NCBI GenBank assembly: GCA_034401795.1
Contig: CM067374.1
Coordinates: 136,490,508-136,554,507, forward strand
Length of the DNA: 64,000 nucleotides
Origin: Chaetoderma sp. LZ-2023a
Taxonomy: Eukaryota; Mollusca; Caudofoveata; Chaetodermatida; Chaetodermatidae
Reading direction: 5' to 3'
The notes beneath the pieces are model-generated. The model did no database searches and was not told the DNA's origin. It was given only the letters and a program-made list of their open reading frames with translations. The translations under genes and the position numbers were made by a program. This document shows positions 43,205 to 55,321 of this stretch, piece by piece (positions within the stretch are counted from its first letter, which is position 1; each line of letters starts with the position of its first letter).

Positions 43205-43414
43205 TTGAAGTCTACATATAATGTAAAAGAGGTTATGGAGGAAGATAAAGGTGCAAAGTTGAGGGAGAGTGTAGGCGAGCTAGCGGTTAGAGAGAGGAGG
43301 AAACATAATCTTATCCTGTTTGGCTTAAAGGAAAGTAATGCTGTAACGCTTGTGGGGACAGATGATGATATCAAAATGGTCAATGATCTGCAAAAAGAGC
43401 CTGCACATGGATAG
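43205..43414 (+). pseudogene. Possible LINE ORF1 fragment
   Basis: KLRESVGELAVRERRKHNLI then LFGLKESN resembles the coiled-coil to RRM-like transition ('ERR..NLI..G..ES') of LINE ORF1 proteins. It is only about 70 codons, on the opposite strand to the neighbouring LINE remnant. Confidence 0.35.
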
Positions 43415-43609
43415 AGAAGTGACAATGTGGAAACCTGTATGACTCAGCAAGAAATCAGCTGACAGGAAGCCAAGACCATTACGTGTAACAGTCGAGAGCA
43501 CAGAGTAAAAACGATATACTAAAACATACACAACACCTAACAAGCAGCGACAGTGAAGAGATAAGGAAAGTTTTCATAAAGCGTGACAGGACCCAGATAG
43601 CGGACTTAT

Positions 43610-43910
43610 GTCAGCCTGACATTGGCCTAACATCGGCGCCGATGTTGGCATGACATCGGCAAGTGACATTGGCCTGACATAATTTTGTCCATCGGGTCAA
43701 CATTGGTGCAACGTCGGCTGAACGTCGGCATGGTTGGCAATACGACGTTTGCTGCCTGACATCAGCAATGCGACGTTGGTCAGAGGTTGGCAAAATGACA
43801 TCGGCCTGATGTAATTTTGTCCGTCAGGCCAACATTGGTGTGACGTCGGCTGAATGTCAACATCGTTGACAATATGACATTGACTCGACGTCGGCTCAAC
43901 ATCACCAATG
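43610..43910. repeat. Degenerate tandem repeat, about 132-bp unit, GACGTCGGC-rich
   Basis: Two and a bit units. GGCCTGACATAATTTTGTCC at 43671 and GGCCTGATGTAATTTTGTCC at 43803 mark the period. Within each unit, TGACATCGGC/CAACGTCGGC octamers recur every 9-14 bases. Confidence 0.75.
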
Positions 43911-44720
43911 CAACATATTATAGGCTATTATATGAGTGGGCACAATGTATGTGCTCTGCTACTATAGCTAGGCCTGTAGCTGTCAAAAAATGTTACTAAA
44001 CCTGAAGTACGGCCAAACTTCTGAATCCCTGTGATGGGGTAATTAGAGCTATTTTTAAGAAGAACCATTGCCGATGCCTGGAGATAAAGAATTATTTACT
44101 AATCAATATTTCATCAACCACTTATAAATGTGCGCAAATATTGACAAAGCCGGCTCTTTCTCATGTATTTTAGTTGGTAACTCAATTAGAGTGATAACTT
44201 TTACTAAATTGATTTTTCCCCGTGTATCAGTATGTTCAACCCAAGCCGCATTCGGCCAGTGACAACATAAGTCTAACTATGCTTCACATCTGTGTTTATT
44301 TGTCTATCATTTATGTCTGTTGATATTACAAAACAGTGCATATATGAAAACCAAGTTCTGAGGAATAATAGAGGGGTTGCAGTCACGTGACCACATCACC
44401 TAAGACCATGGTTACGCGCCATCTTGCCAGTCAAACAAATGATGAATGACCGTGATGCTAACTAGTAAATTACTGCATATAGCGTGATTAACTCTACATT
44501 ATCCTATGTTAGATATATTGAGAAACTAAATATATATGACATAAATGACCACATACATTTTGCAACAACTTGCTTAGTGCTGCTGTTGTCTTAGACAGCA
44601 TAGCTTACAGCAACAGTGTTTCTAAAATAAACACCAACTATCATATGGAAATGAATAGGGCAACTTAAGGAGACGAAAATCCCATAATCTAGGAGATTAA
44701 ATGAAAATGGTAAATTAATC
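43911..44720. other. Intergenic sequence, nothing assigned
   Basis: No coding segment or clear repeat. The phrase GGTTGCAGTCACGTGACCAC near 44376 contains a palindromic E-box-like CACGTG. Confidence 0.45.
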
Positions 44721-44741
44721 GCACGCACGCCACCACCACCA

Positions 44742-44813
<72 letters not shown>

Positions 44814-44820
44814 CCCACCA

Positions 44821-44903
<83 letters not shown>

Positions 44904-44917
44904 CACCACCACCACCA

Positions 44918-44956
<39 letters not shown>

Positions 44957-44977
44957 CACCACCACACCACCACACCA

Positions 44978-45017
<40 letters not shown>
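44721..45017. repeat. (ACGC)n microsatellite with CCACCACCAC interruptions
   Basis: About 300 bp of ACGC tetramers, broken four times by CCACC-type blocks (near 44727, 44815, 44902, 44956). The same interruption repeats, suggesting that a higher-order unit was duplicated. It codes spurious Arg-Ala-Cys-Val peptides. Confidence 0.95.
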
Positions 45018-45019
<2 letters not shown>

Positions 45020-45812
45020 GAACTACGATGTACGTGTTATTAAAATAATTAAATACTGATTGTTTTGAAAACATTTAGCCCTTTCATGGTTTCAGAGCCA
45101 GTTTCACGCAGGCTATCTGTTATGTATTCATTATTTGTACACAGGTTTAACCTGGACTAGTCAATGTCTATACGGGAACTGGCCTATACAAGCTACATCA
45201 GGAATGCGTAATATGATACAAGGCATACAGGGTGGCTCATATTCGTTACTTAGTACTGGGTGACTTGAATATATAGCCACTATATATGACACTATCTAAG
45301 TACAGTAGTAGCCCTAAGTATGATACAAGCATTACATTCTTTGCTTTGAAGAAACTATTCCATTGAATATTTTGAAGGTAAATTTTCTGCAAGCTTTTTT
45401 CTGCCCAAAGTATCAAAATCTTTCTGTCAAATTACTTTCACAGTGTTCATAGCTTAGTTGCATCGTTATGTAGAATACTTGGGACTACTTAGTCCTATGT
45501 GATAAATGGTTTTCAGCATAGTGCAAGCAAAATGGTTAATTGCCCAGGTTACAGAAACCCTCATTAAAATCAAAACAATTTTCTTCGTGAGAAGAGAATC
45601 CCTATGGTGCAGTAAAATGCAGTTTGTGTCAATCTATCACAATTCAGAACCATAGGGTGAAGTCAAGTCTAGGTGTTAGTGTTGGCAATGGTGTTAACAC
45701 TGATCACTAACACCAAGTCATGTGCTAACACCATCTATGTTAACATTAACATCAGTCGTGTTAACACTAACATGTATGTCGAGGTCAAGTCTCTGTGTTA
45801 TCTCGGTGTTAG
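45018..45812. other. Intergenic sequence with a GTGTTAACAC-rich block
   Basis: Nothing coding seen. At 45670-45800 the phrases GTGTTAGTG, GTGTTAACAC, CTAACACC and GTTAACATTAACATC recur in both orientations, giving several nested small palindromes. Confidence 0.5.
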
Positions 45813-47553
45813 TGTAGCTCGCCGGGTAGTGTCGGGCCTTTCCGGTGTAGTATGTCGACTCTCCACACCGCAAGTGCACGACGAGTGATGACGCTGGTTA
45901 GCATCCGGTCTCGGGGTGACGGACCTTGTACGAGACTGCCCTGCGGGAAACAAAACCGGCTCCTAAGGCCGGTGGAAGTCAATCATTCCGGTGGGGCCGT
46001 GCGACCATCGTCGCGAACAGTAAACACAACTGTCTCATCCCACGAGTTTGTGTCACCAGTATGCCTATCCGTAGCAATTTCGTGATCTATGGCCTAAAAA
46101 TATAAGTCTATACAATGAGTTTACCTAAACACTTAAAAATATGCTAGATACAACTACAATAAGATCATACGAAAATACGAGACATGGAGACATGTAGATG
46201 AACTTTTAAACATGGGCCTCCCAGAGGTACCACACAGACTCGTAGGTCCGCAGAGGTTTCCCCGCAAGGGAGGCTCCCATACACGAGACTTAACTAGTTA
46301 ACTTAATATAAGTTATTAGACCTCTAAGCTGAAAGGAAGAAGGTTATCTCAGACGAAACGTGATGTACCTCACGCGGGCACTACTCCTAGTGCAAGTTTT
46401 GGGTGAGGAGTGTTATCCTGGCATGGACCATCATCGCTGAATCCTTGCGAGAGGCAAGTGCCTCACGTGGCCTTTGTCTCGGGAAGGTGTCGCCACTGCT
46501 TAAAGCAGAAGAAGAGAAGTAGATAAAAATGGCCCTGCCCTAATATTTCAATCAAAAATGCTTTAGATAGAAAAGACCATACCTAGTGAGATTATAACTA
46601 TAGAGATGTGCACTGTTTTACATGAAGATGGGACGAAGGATTCCCAATGGATTCCCTTGTCACCGTCTTATGTAGTTCTTGGTTTGCTGTATTAGTAGTT
46701 GCCGCTTTATTTCTGTGGGCCTTCTGCTTTGCTTAATTCCTTTTAGTTGTTTTTAGAACGAGAATTAGTTTAGGCCGCAACTGGCTGATATCTACCTAGC
46801 TATTAGACATGGCTGTCGTGGAGAACAGATGCCCCAAAGACACCAATACGAGTGGCAGCGCTCCTACATGTTATGTAGCAGGATCTCCGAACTGGATAAG
46901 AATTCGGACATCCCACCCCGCAACCACATAAAACATTACAAGACATGGGTTACATTTCACAAAAGCATTATTAGAGCATTTCTCCTATCGTTATGGTGGG
47001 GGTAAGAGAGACGAATTCCCACCATAAATGTCCTTCCCTCAAGGGCGTGGCAGATTTAAATATCATGCCCAGACATTTTAACAGAATTCGGTGGGAATGC
47101 GCATCTCACCTGTCACCGGGTCCTATGGAACTAACCGTTTTACCTGTCATTAGGTTTATATACAAGTTGCCAGTTTTGCACTGCAGTGCGGGAGGATTGT
47201 CAGTAAATAAGATAATAATTAATACATGTGTTTTTGCAGTGCTTTCCTACATTGGCTTAAAGTGCTAACTATTAAGTATCCGAAGATACACGGAAATGTG
47301 TATGTGACACCACACCCTGGCCATCACCGCTCGGAAACCCCAATAGTTTCCCAGAGTCGGATCAGCCCATGGTGCGGATGGGGACATCCAAACAATTAAG
47401 AAGCCACACGGCTGAGTGGAACACGAAGAGAGACAAAATCTTACTTATGAGTCTTACCGGAGTGCGGGGCTAGATTATCACACTACCGGAAGAGAGTATA
47501 TTACACAGTATGCAATGAAGAAAGTGTCTCTAATCATTTTGAACCTATCCTAT
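45813..47553. repeat. Repeat family R, left arm of a large palindrome (outer part)
   Basis: Matches the reverse complement of 50010-51607. Shared landmarks: GCATCCGGTCTCGGGGTGAC (45901) with its complement near 51520; GGTGTCGCCACTGCTTAAAG (46485) with 50895-50915; CCGCTCGGAAACCCCAATAG (47327) with about 50220. Identity is high (around 85-90% by eye). The left arm has about 160 bp not in the right arm (near 46895-47055). No known coding function. Confidence 0.85.
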
Positions 47554-47714
47554 ACACGCGTTCATCGAGACGTGACCTAGATTACCACCGGCACCGCCAT
47601 TGGCTAATGACGTAATAGCCCGCCATTACACAAGTGAAAAACGCTTAAGACGCGTACATAGCGTTATCGTTATTATAAGCATAAGAACCTGTAGAGATCT
47701 GAAACTCGGGGACA

Positions 47715-48035
47715 ATGGATATCGACGTAAAATACAGAAAAAGTGGCGGAAATTCATGTGCGGTCAATGGGTGCACAAATAATAGCAGGAAACTAAATAT
47801 ATTTAAGAAGGGCTTGAGCGTTTTTAATCCCATAAAAATTCCACGTTATGCCATCAGATGAACCGAGCAGACTAGCGGGGGGGGGGGGGGGGGGGGGACT
47901 AACGCTATTAATAGACATGGCTTACAAAAACAGGTATATGTGTGTTCAGAACATTTTTTGGATGACAAACCATCCGAGAGAAACCAATATCCGAAATTAA
48001 AATTAGGTTACGATAAATGTGTCACACCAGGTTGA
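47715..48035 (+). pseudogene. THAP-domain protein remnant (C2CH zinc finger)
   Basis: ATG-started frame: SGGNSCAVNGCTNNSRKLNI gives the first two Cys (C-x4-C). The frame then reads KKGLSVFNPIKIPRYAIR followed by TGA at 47859, where THAP domains have a conserved Trp (one base from TGG). After a poly-G run the same frame continues with VYVCSEHFLDDKPSERNQYP (C-x2-H and F) to a stop at 48035. THAP domains bind DNA and are typical of P-element-like and some other transposases. Further decayed pieces follow to about 48380. Not functional. Confidence 0.72.
47878..47899. repeat. Poly-G run (about 21)
   Basis: Uninterrupted G tract inside the THAP remnant. Confidence 0.95.
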
Positions 48036-48616
48036 CGTAAGGTGGTAAGGAAAAACATTAAATGTCTAAAGAAACTCAGCATTTCAGACTGTTCTGTGGC
48101 CACTAATAGCAGCGATGAAATAAACTGTGATGATATAACTGATTTGTCAGAGACGGACTCTATCATGGTGTTGTAGATACTAATAAGGCCGACACATAAA
48201 AGAAACAATGAATCCATCCAGTATGTTGACATATGTACACAATGTCAGGAATCTGACTTTTGTACAAATGACCATGTCTACGGAAAACCATGGGCAGATT
48301 GTAAAAGTACATCTAGCTTCCCAGGGAAGCAATTAGAGCATGTTGTCCTGAACCATTTCGAGAGAACTATCTAAGCACAACCTGTATTATTAATTGTGCA
48401 GAAACATTCATTCAGAGACCGACAAACTTAAGAAACAGAAGTCAGACATTCGGCAATTATAAAGCCACACAATACACCAGAGTATCTTGTGGGGATCTCA
48501 CCCCACCTGGAAAACAGCTGATTTCAAGCTTAACATACCAGCTTTCATTAAAGATAAACTCCAGCTTAGTAGAGAAGATGTCACTACAACTCGATGAATA
48601 GCATGAATTCACGTCT

Positions 48617-48641
48617 CTCTCGCTCTCTCTCTCTCTCTCTC

Positions 48642-48735
<94 letters not shown>

Positions 48736-49010
48736 GAGGGATGGAGGGAGGGAGGGGAGGGGGGGGGGGTTGAGGGAGGGAGAGAGAGAGGAGGGGAGAT
48801 GGAGGGAGAGAGGGAGCGAGGGAGGGAGGGATGGAGAGAGCGAGAGGGAGAGAGAGGGCGGGAGAGAGAGGGAGGGAGCGAGAGAGGGAGGGATGGGGAG
48901 AGAGAGAGAAGGGAGAGAGAGAGAGGGTGTGTGGGGGGGAGGGAGGCAGGGAGTTGAGGTGGGAGAGGGAGGGAGGGAGGGGCTTGGGGTGTGAGGAAGG
49001 GAGGGAGGGA
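48617..49010. repeat. (CT)n then (GA)n/GGGA purine-rich tract
   Basis: About 80 bp of CT dinucleotides meet about 35 bp of GA dinucleotides (junction near 48698), then 280 bp of G/A-only DNA. It forms a hairpin-capable CT/GA joint and a long polypurine strand. It creates spurious Ser/Leu/Pro and Arg/Glu/Gly frames. Confidence 0.95.
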
Positions 49011-49492
49011 AAGCAAGTAGGAAATTGGATGTGTTTAAAGTACTGAGTAGCACGGCACCAGCCACATCACTGACACATTTTGATGCCATTCTCATCGTGT
49101 GCTCGGCACTTATAAATCTTAAGGCTGATCTAATACGTGATGTGCTTGCTGATTGACTATAGATACGGATAAAATAACTATGGGCGGGTGTACGAATCAT
49201 GTATGAAACTACGCCCCCTCCACCCACCTCAACCCCCACCCCCACCACACACCCACCTCTCCCACACTGGCTGGCCTGGCGTTATATATATATTGATATT
49301 CAGCAACATTGATGTTGTAACAGTCTCTACGCACGCCATACAGTGAAGGCTAGTGGTGGCTACTGTATACAACGCTACGTGAGGCGTGATGCTACGCTTC
49401 GCTTCGTTTTCACGCGTGTAATGTCGGAGTGGCTATAACTGCCACCTAACGGCAGTAAGCGAAACTAACGGGGATAACTGAAAAAACCTGTG

Positions 49493-49757
49493 TATTGAGC
49501 TGAATAGAAAAGGTTTAGTCGGTAGCATGCCAGGCTAAACAGAGGTATGGCACGGACAGCGACCTCAGTGAAAAATTGTTGGTGGCGGGAGAAAGTGTTG
49601 CATATATAAGTGTTGCTGTATAGTGTTTCCTACGTGCACTGCAGTCCTATATTTTTCATGAATAAACAAAACATATGAACGGATGGCCACTGGCCATATA
49701 TATACATAATCTAACCAGAACAATCAATACGGTGTCAAATGATCAAGATATATATAT
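49493..49757. repeat. Repeat family R, left arm of palindrome (inner part)
   Basis: Mirrors 49758-50012 with few mismatches: TGGCCACTGGCCATATATAT, AACCAGAACAATCAATACGG and TGATCAAG are all present in inverted form. The palindrome centre near 49757 has a loop of only about 10-20 bp. Confidence 0.9.
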
Positions 49758-51607
49758 ATCAGTACATATATATACCTTGATCATTTAATACCGTATTGAT
49801 TGTTCTGGTTAGATTATGTATATATATGGCCAGTGGCCATCCGTTCATATGTTTTGCTTATTTATAGGAAACACTATACAGCAACACTTATATATGCAGC
49901 ACTTTCTCCCGTCACCAACAATTTTTCACAGAGGTCGCTGTCCATGCTATAACTCTGTTTAGCCCGGCATGCAACCGACTAAACCTTTTCCATTCAGCTC
50001 GATTGGATAGATTCAAAATGATTAGAGACACTTTCTTCATTACATACTCTGTAATATACTCTTCTGACAGTGCGATAATCTAGCCCCGCACTCCGGTAAG
50101 ACTCATAACTCCAAGATTTTGTCTCTCTTCATGCTCCACTCAGCCTTGTGGCTTCTTAATTGTTTGGATGTCCCCATCCGCAACATGGGCTGATCCGACT
50201 CTGGGAAACTGTTGGGGTTTCCGAGCGGTGATGGCCAGGGTGCGGTATCACACACATTCCTGCCTATCTTTGGATACTTAGTAGTTAGCACTTTAGCCAA
50301 TGTAGGAAAGCACTGCGAATACATATATTAATTATTATTTTATTTACTGAACAAACCTCCCGCACCGCAGTGCAAAGCAGGGCAACTTGTATATAAACCT
50401 AACGACAAGTTAAACGGTTAGTTCTATAGGACCCGGTGACGGGCGAGATACATACCCCCACCGAATTCCGTCAGAATGTCTGGGCATGATATTTAGATCC
50501 TGTTCGGAGATCTTACTAAGTAACATGTATGAGCGCTGTCTTCAGCATTGATGCCTTAGGGCATCTGTTCTCAGTGACAGCCGTGTCTAATAGCTAGGTA
50601 GATACCAGCCAGTTTTGCGGCCAAAAATAGTTCTTGTTTTGAAAACAACTAAAAAGCTAATTAAGCAAAGCAGAAGGCCCACATAAATAAAGCGCAACTG
50701 CTAATTCAGCATACTAAGAATCACATAAGACGGTGATGAGGGAATCCATCGGGAATCGCTCGTCCTGTCTTCACGTAAAACAGCACGCACCCCTATAGTC
50801 ATAATCTCACTAGGTATGGTCTTTTCTTTCTCAAGAATTTTTGGTTGAAATATTAGAGTGGGCCCTTTTTTGCCTACTACTCCTCTCCCACTTTAAGCAG
50901 TGGCGACACCTTCCCGAGATGGGGGCCCATTCGAGGCTCTTGCCTCTCGCAAGGATTAAGCGACGATGGTCCACGCGAGGATAATACTCCTCACACAAAC
51001 TAGCACTAGGAGTAGTGCCCACATGAGGCACATAACTTTTCGTCCGAGATAACCTTCTTCCTTTCAGCTTAGAGGTATAATAACTTATATTAAGTTAATT
51101 AGTTAAGTCTCGTGTACGGGAGCCTCCCTTGTGGGGATGCCGCTGCGGACCTACGAGTCCATGTGGTATCTCCGGGAGCCCCATGTTTAAAAGTTCATCT
51201 ACGTGTCTCTATGTCTCGTATTTTTGTATGCCCTTACTGTAGTTTTATCTAGCATATTTATAATTGTTTATGTAAAATCATTGTATATGCTTATATTTTT
51301 AGGTTACCAAATCAAATCTTGTAAGTCCATAGATCACGAAACTGCTATGGACAGGTATACTGGTGACACACATTCTTGGGATGAGACAGTTGTGTTTAAT
51401 GTTCGCGACGATGGTCGCACGGCCCCACCGGAATGATGGAGTTCCACCGGCCTTAGGAGCCAGATTTTGTTTCCCGCAGGGCAGTCTCGTACAAGGTCCG
51501 TCACCCCGAGACCGGATGCTAACCAGCATCATCACTCATCGTGCACTTGCGCCGCGGCGAGTCGACATGATACACCAGAACGGCCCGACACTACCCAGCG
51601 AGCTACA
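49758..51607. repeat. Repeat family R, right arm of palindrome
   Basis: Uninterrupted arm of about 1.85 kb, complementary to 49493-49757 plus 45813-47553. Towards its outer end a plus-strand frame includes SWDETVVFNVRDDGRTAPPE (about 51375-51435). A similar DETVVFN peptide recurs at 61674, so a decayed coding segment is possible. I do not recognise it. Confidence 0.85.
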
Positions 51608-52650
51608 TGAAACGTGGCTAAGGAGTCACTCCTTGACTCTGAGACCCGTCGACCGACAACATGTATGTGCCATCAGCCTGAGGGAGCGGTCCAATGGGTA
51701 TGTGCCAAGAAAGGCTACCTCGGCTCATCCGCCAGGAGAACACAATTCCCTAAGTGAACGTAGGCATGAGCCGTTTGCCGCATAACTCATATGTGTCTGG
51801 ACCTAATAACTAAAGGTAAGCCTAGCTCCTCACGAAAGACCATTAAAATAATGTGGCGTCAACTAAACCAGCCATATGTTTAAGAGATGACTGTGTCGGA
51901 TTCTGTTGAAGACGGTGCCCCACCTCCATGTAATCCAGCTCCCACCCTACAACTAAATAATTATATACATATATCATTTAGCCAACATTAGCATTGATCT
52001 TAATGGGATTGTGACTTCGGCTGTAAGTTCTCCTCCGCTTCGGCATTGTAGGCATTTTCCTGTGATGGATGCCCACATGACGCACTTTCCTCTCGCAAAA
52101 CCAAATTATTGGCCCCCTTGAGGCGTTGGTGTATATTAAATTAATTAGCCCACGCTAGGGACACCTTCTTTACAAGGTACCTTTCAGATATATATATGGA
52201 TAGGTTAGGTATCTTTGGCGAGATATAAGTGACGGCCATAACTCCACGTTGCCCTTATTTGCAGTTAACGATTATCAATTGTTAATATAGCATACCTTTA
52301 GCATAAGCCAGCTTACGACTCGCCATGAATTACACCAGAAATGTATGTAAAACTGCTAAAAATGCAGAGATACACCAGCTACACCAATAGTCATGACAAC
52401 CCTGTGTCATTCACCACAGGTGGCAATGGTCACCCGGCCTCACTGGAACGATATCGTTCCACTGACCCTAGAGGTCGGTCTTTGTGGTCGCCGGTACCAC
52501 GTAAGCCTCTCTCTCTCCAAGGCAAGCTAACCAGCCACTTAGTCGGGCCGACGAGCAATCATCGGACTCTGAGGATTAGCAGCTCGTTTCGGGGCAACAT
52601 GATACCGGAGCTACACTGCACCCTGGAAATGAGTCTGTAGTTCTGCCTAA
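51608..52650. repeat. Repeat family R, further segment (direct match to 60815-61790)
   Basis: GGCATTGTAGGCATTTTCCT at 52043 matches 61300, and CTTTCCTCTCGCAAAACC at about 52087 matches 61348. The part with GGAACGATATCGTTCCACTG (52445) matches GGAACATGATCGTTCCACCG (61710), a short palindrome. No recognised coding function. Confidence 0.65.
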
Positions 52651-54894
52651 CGAGGTCGGACTCGCTTGAGAAATGTGATTACAAAACAATGTACCATTTT
52701 CGTATAAAAATCTTGATCATTTGGATGAAAGTTTATGCCCAGTAAAGATTCGTTCTGAAGCAGGATTAGTTTAATGTGTATCACTGACTATCAGAACTTA
52801 TGCACCTATTAATGGTTTTCATAAATTCAACATAACAACTTATAGAAATTACCTTTCTAGCGGCCGTTGGCGTAGCTCACCGTAATTGATGTTATTACCA
52901 GAGTCTACTAGATAGCTACTTTAGGAATCAAAGTGATTATTAGGATATTCGAGGTTTCTAGTGGCTTATAGGTTAGCCTATAAATAACACTTGCAACACA
53001 TCTTTGGTTAATTATAAGATTAACCAGGTCCATACACAGCGTATTCTCTCGGCAGCATGTACAGCTGTTAGCTTATGATATTGACAATGCGCCACTGACT
53101 ATTCTGAGAAGAATTTGAAAAAGTTGTTGCTGCATTGGTCATCAACAACTGTCAGTCGAATTGCATGAAACATTGTCAGAATATGTTACTACATTGAAGG
53201 TCATGCAGATTATTTTGAAAATGATTTGGCTGATAGTTGTTGAAGCAACAATTTTTAGTCAAATCGTTTTCAGAGCATTAGATAGCGGCACCTGTCTTCT
53301 TCTTTTCGCTTTCCTGTATGTGACTATCGACATGATCATAAGCGTTAAGTGCGTGGATCCATGGTTTATTAGAGTGCGCCGTGCGGCCTGGAACCTCCGT
53401 CTTCAGCACTCGAGGTTTCTGTAAGGGTTACCTCACCCTTACCTCCTTTAGTCACCTCTTACGACATGCAGCGGATACGGAAGGTGTATTCTAAGCCCCA
53501 CCTACAGGGCAGCGGCACCTGTTATTTTGCTGGTTACTTCGCAAATAATGTAAAGGAAAGTTGTGGCTGCTATTGCCAGCAACAGCTAGTTATCAGTCAA
53601 ATTATTGCACAAATGTCTCAGAAATAACAATTAGAATCGACATAGCCTATTACAGTTGTATCCTCTTAATACAAGCTATGCAGGTGATCCGCTCACCTCA
53701 GAGGCCAACAGTAGACTGACTTTCATTAGTGCGATGGGAATGGATTTATACTGGGCTTTGTGCGACAGTGAGAACAATAGAATCCAAAATAATGATGGCT
53801 ACAAATATCACGGTAAAGCAGCTCAGAAGTAGATGATCATGACTGAAATTTGCAAATATTTTCCTATCTTATTGCTTCTCCCTTCGGAGGGGATGTAAAG
53901 CCATCAGTCCCATCTCGTGTGGTGTCTTGTGCCATGGGGAAACATAAACGAACACACGGGGAGCTCAGATGTGAATGGTGTAGCGCGGATCGCCTTGTCG
54001 GGTACGAACTGGCACAATCTATCTTGGTATGGAATTAATCAATACCAAAATTGAATGGGAAATTTAAAACTTCAAACAGAATCGAAATCGGTTCAGTACT
54101 CGCGGAGATATCATAAAATAAAAATGCACTATTTTAGCTTCAACTAAATAGAGACATCGATAGCACACGTGCTTGATAGAGTGAAGGTCGGTAATCACAT
54201 GGTCAGCAACCATACCCTGTATGCAACGCGCGTGTTGATTGGCTGAGTCTGACTGGTGCTATGTGACCATTTAGTATAAAATGAACTCTGAAAATCTAAA
54301 AAGAACAGACTGGAGGAGGTTTCAGCCTGAGTGGGAACACGCCCAATCTGCTCACTGCGTGGAGTGGTGCGCTTGTGCCTGATTCACACCACCGCAGATT
54401 ATTTCAGTCCGGTTCCCATCAGGACAGCCATGCTCCACACTGCAAGTAAGGTTTTGGATGCTTCTGGAAGAGCAACAGGGGCAAAAATTCAAATTAAAAG
54501 AAGGCTAACCCATACCACCAACACCAGAGGGACCTTCTCTGCGGTGTAGCCCTTTGGTCGCAATAACAACCGAAATTAGTATGTAGGACAGTCGTGTTCG
54601 TTGATATCTCGCCAGATCTGCCGTGCCATATCGAAATAGTTGTGACGAACAATGAACGCATCCAGCATTTCAGTTTAATGTTTTGACCGCAGTCCAGATT
54701 AGGACATTGCTTTACGGGCCGCAAGAGCTAAGCGACGCTGATCATCTTGTGCCAATAATTAGAAATCTTGCATTATATATCTACCACCGCAGCCTTCATA
54801 GGAAGGAAGGCATCCATCACATTCTCACCAAATACAGACATATCAATATTACGGTAGATTAGGCTTTGTATAGTGTGTGTGGCTACCTGTTGAC
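52651..54894. other. Intergenic sequence with foldback fragments
   Basis: Divergent hairpins related to the GTTGTTGC MITE family lie at about 53115-53155 and 53206-53278 (TTTTGAAAATGATTTGGCTG against CAAATCGTTTTCAGAGC). At 53446-53500 a phrase CACCTCTTACGACATGCAGC...GTGTATTCTAAGCCCC looks like a conserved interspersed repeat, but I cannot name it. A short frame at 54430-54549 (ASGRATGAKIQIKRRLTH) is not recognised. Confidence 0.4.
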
Positions 54895-55321
54895 TTGACA
54901 AATTAGAAAGAATTCAATACCGAGCAACAAAACCTGTCCCACAAATCAGAGACTATAGCTACATGGAAAGACACGAAGCCTTAAATCTAATGTCACTGAG
55001 ATATAGATGGTTTCAACCATTCAAGCTCATCAGGGATTTATATAATATTGATATAGGACCAACAATAAGACCAACTAGTATTATTTAGTAGCTTTAATAA
55101 AACAATTGTATTACCACTAATGTGGGTGATCCAAATTACTGGAGGATTATCCTCACTCAACAACAACATTGATAAAGACTACTTTTTAACCATCCAGTAT
55201 TACACAGACCAGAGGCCATAAGTTCAAGCTCAACATAAAACGTAGCAACAAAGATATTCGCAAGTACTTTTTCACTAATAGAGTGGTACCAAAGTGGAAT
55301 TATTCCAGATAAAACTAGATA
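54895..55321 (+). pseudogene. CR1-like LINE, RT C-terminal fragment (plus strand)
   Basis: LERIQYRATKPVPQIRDYSY, MERHEALNLMSLRYRW and, after stops and frame changes, FKLNIKRSNKDIRKYFFTNR and VVPKWN. These follow the CR1/L2 RT tail pattern (LE..QRRATK...L.Y..RL..L.L..L.YRR...RSRTNIRKYFFSNRVV..WN). Heavily decayed. Confidence 0.65.

Larger units (their letters stand above)
47554..49492 (+). mobile_element. Insertion (about 1.9 kb) splitting the palindrome, THAP-bearing
   Basis: The left arm of R is interrupted between CCTATCCTAT and TATTGAGCTGAATAG. The uninterrupted form is seen in another R copy (AACCTATCCTATTGAGC at 59061). TAT is present on both sides, a possible 3-bp target duplication. 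The insert holds a broken THAP-domain reading frame and a CT/GA microsatellite. Ends are ACACGCG... and ...CCTGTG; inverted repeats are weak at best. Confidence 0.6.

Noticed and set aside
44591..45074. Arg-Ala-Cys-Val repeat proteins
   Set aside because: Translation of the (ACGC)n array, open in several frames at once.
45852..46085. A coding gene in the left R arm
   Set aside because: The frame is not kept in the mirrored arm without shifts, and no family is recognised; left as repeat sequence.
48457..49248. A 263-codon Ser/Leu/Pro-rich minus-strand protein
   Set aside because: Almost entirely CT/GA microsatellite and purine-rich tract; no unique conserved segment.
53446..53500. A named mollusc SINE tail
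   Set aside because: The phrase CACCTCTTACGACATGCAGC feels familiar as an interspersed invertebrate repeat, but I cannot assign it to a defined family from memory.
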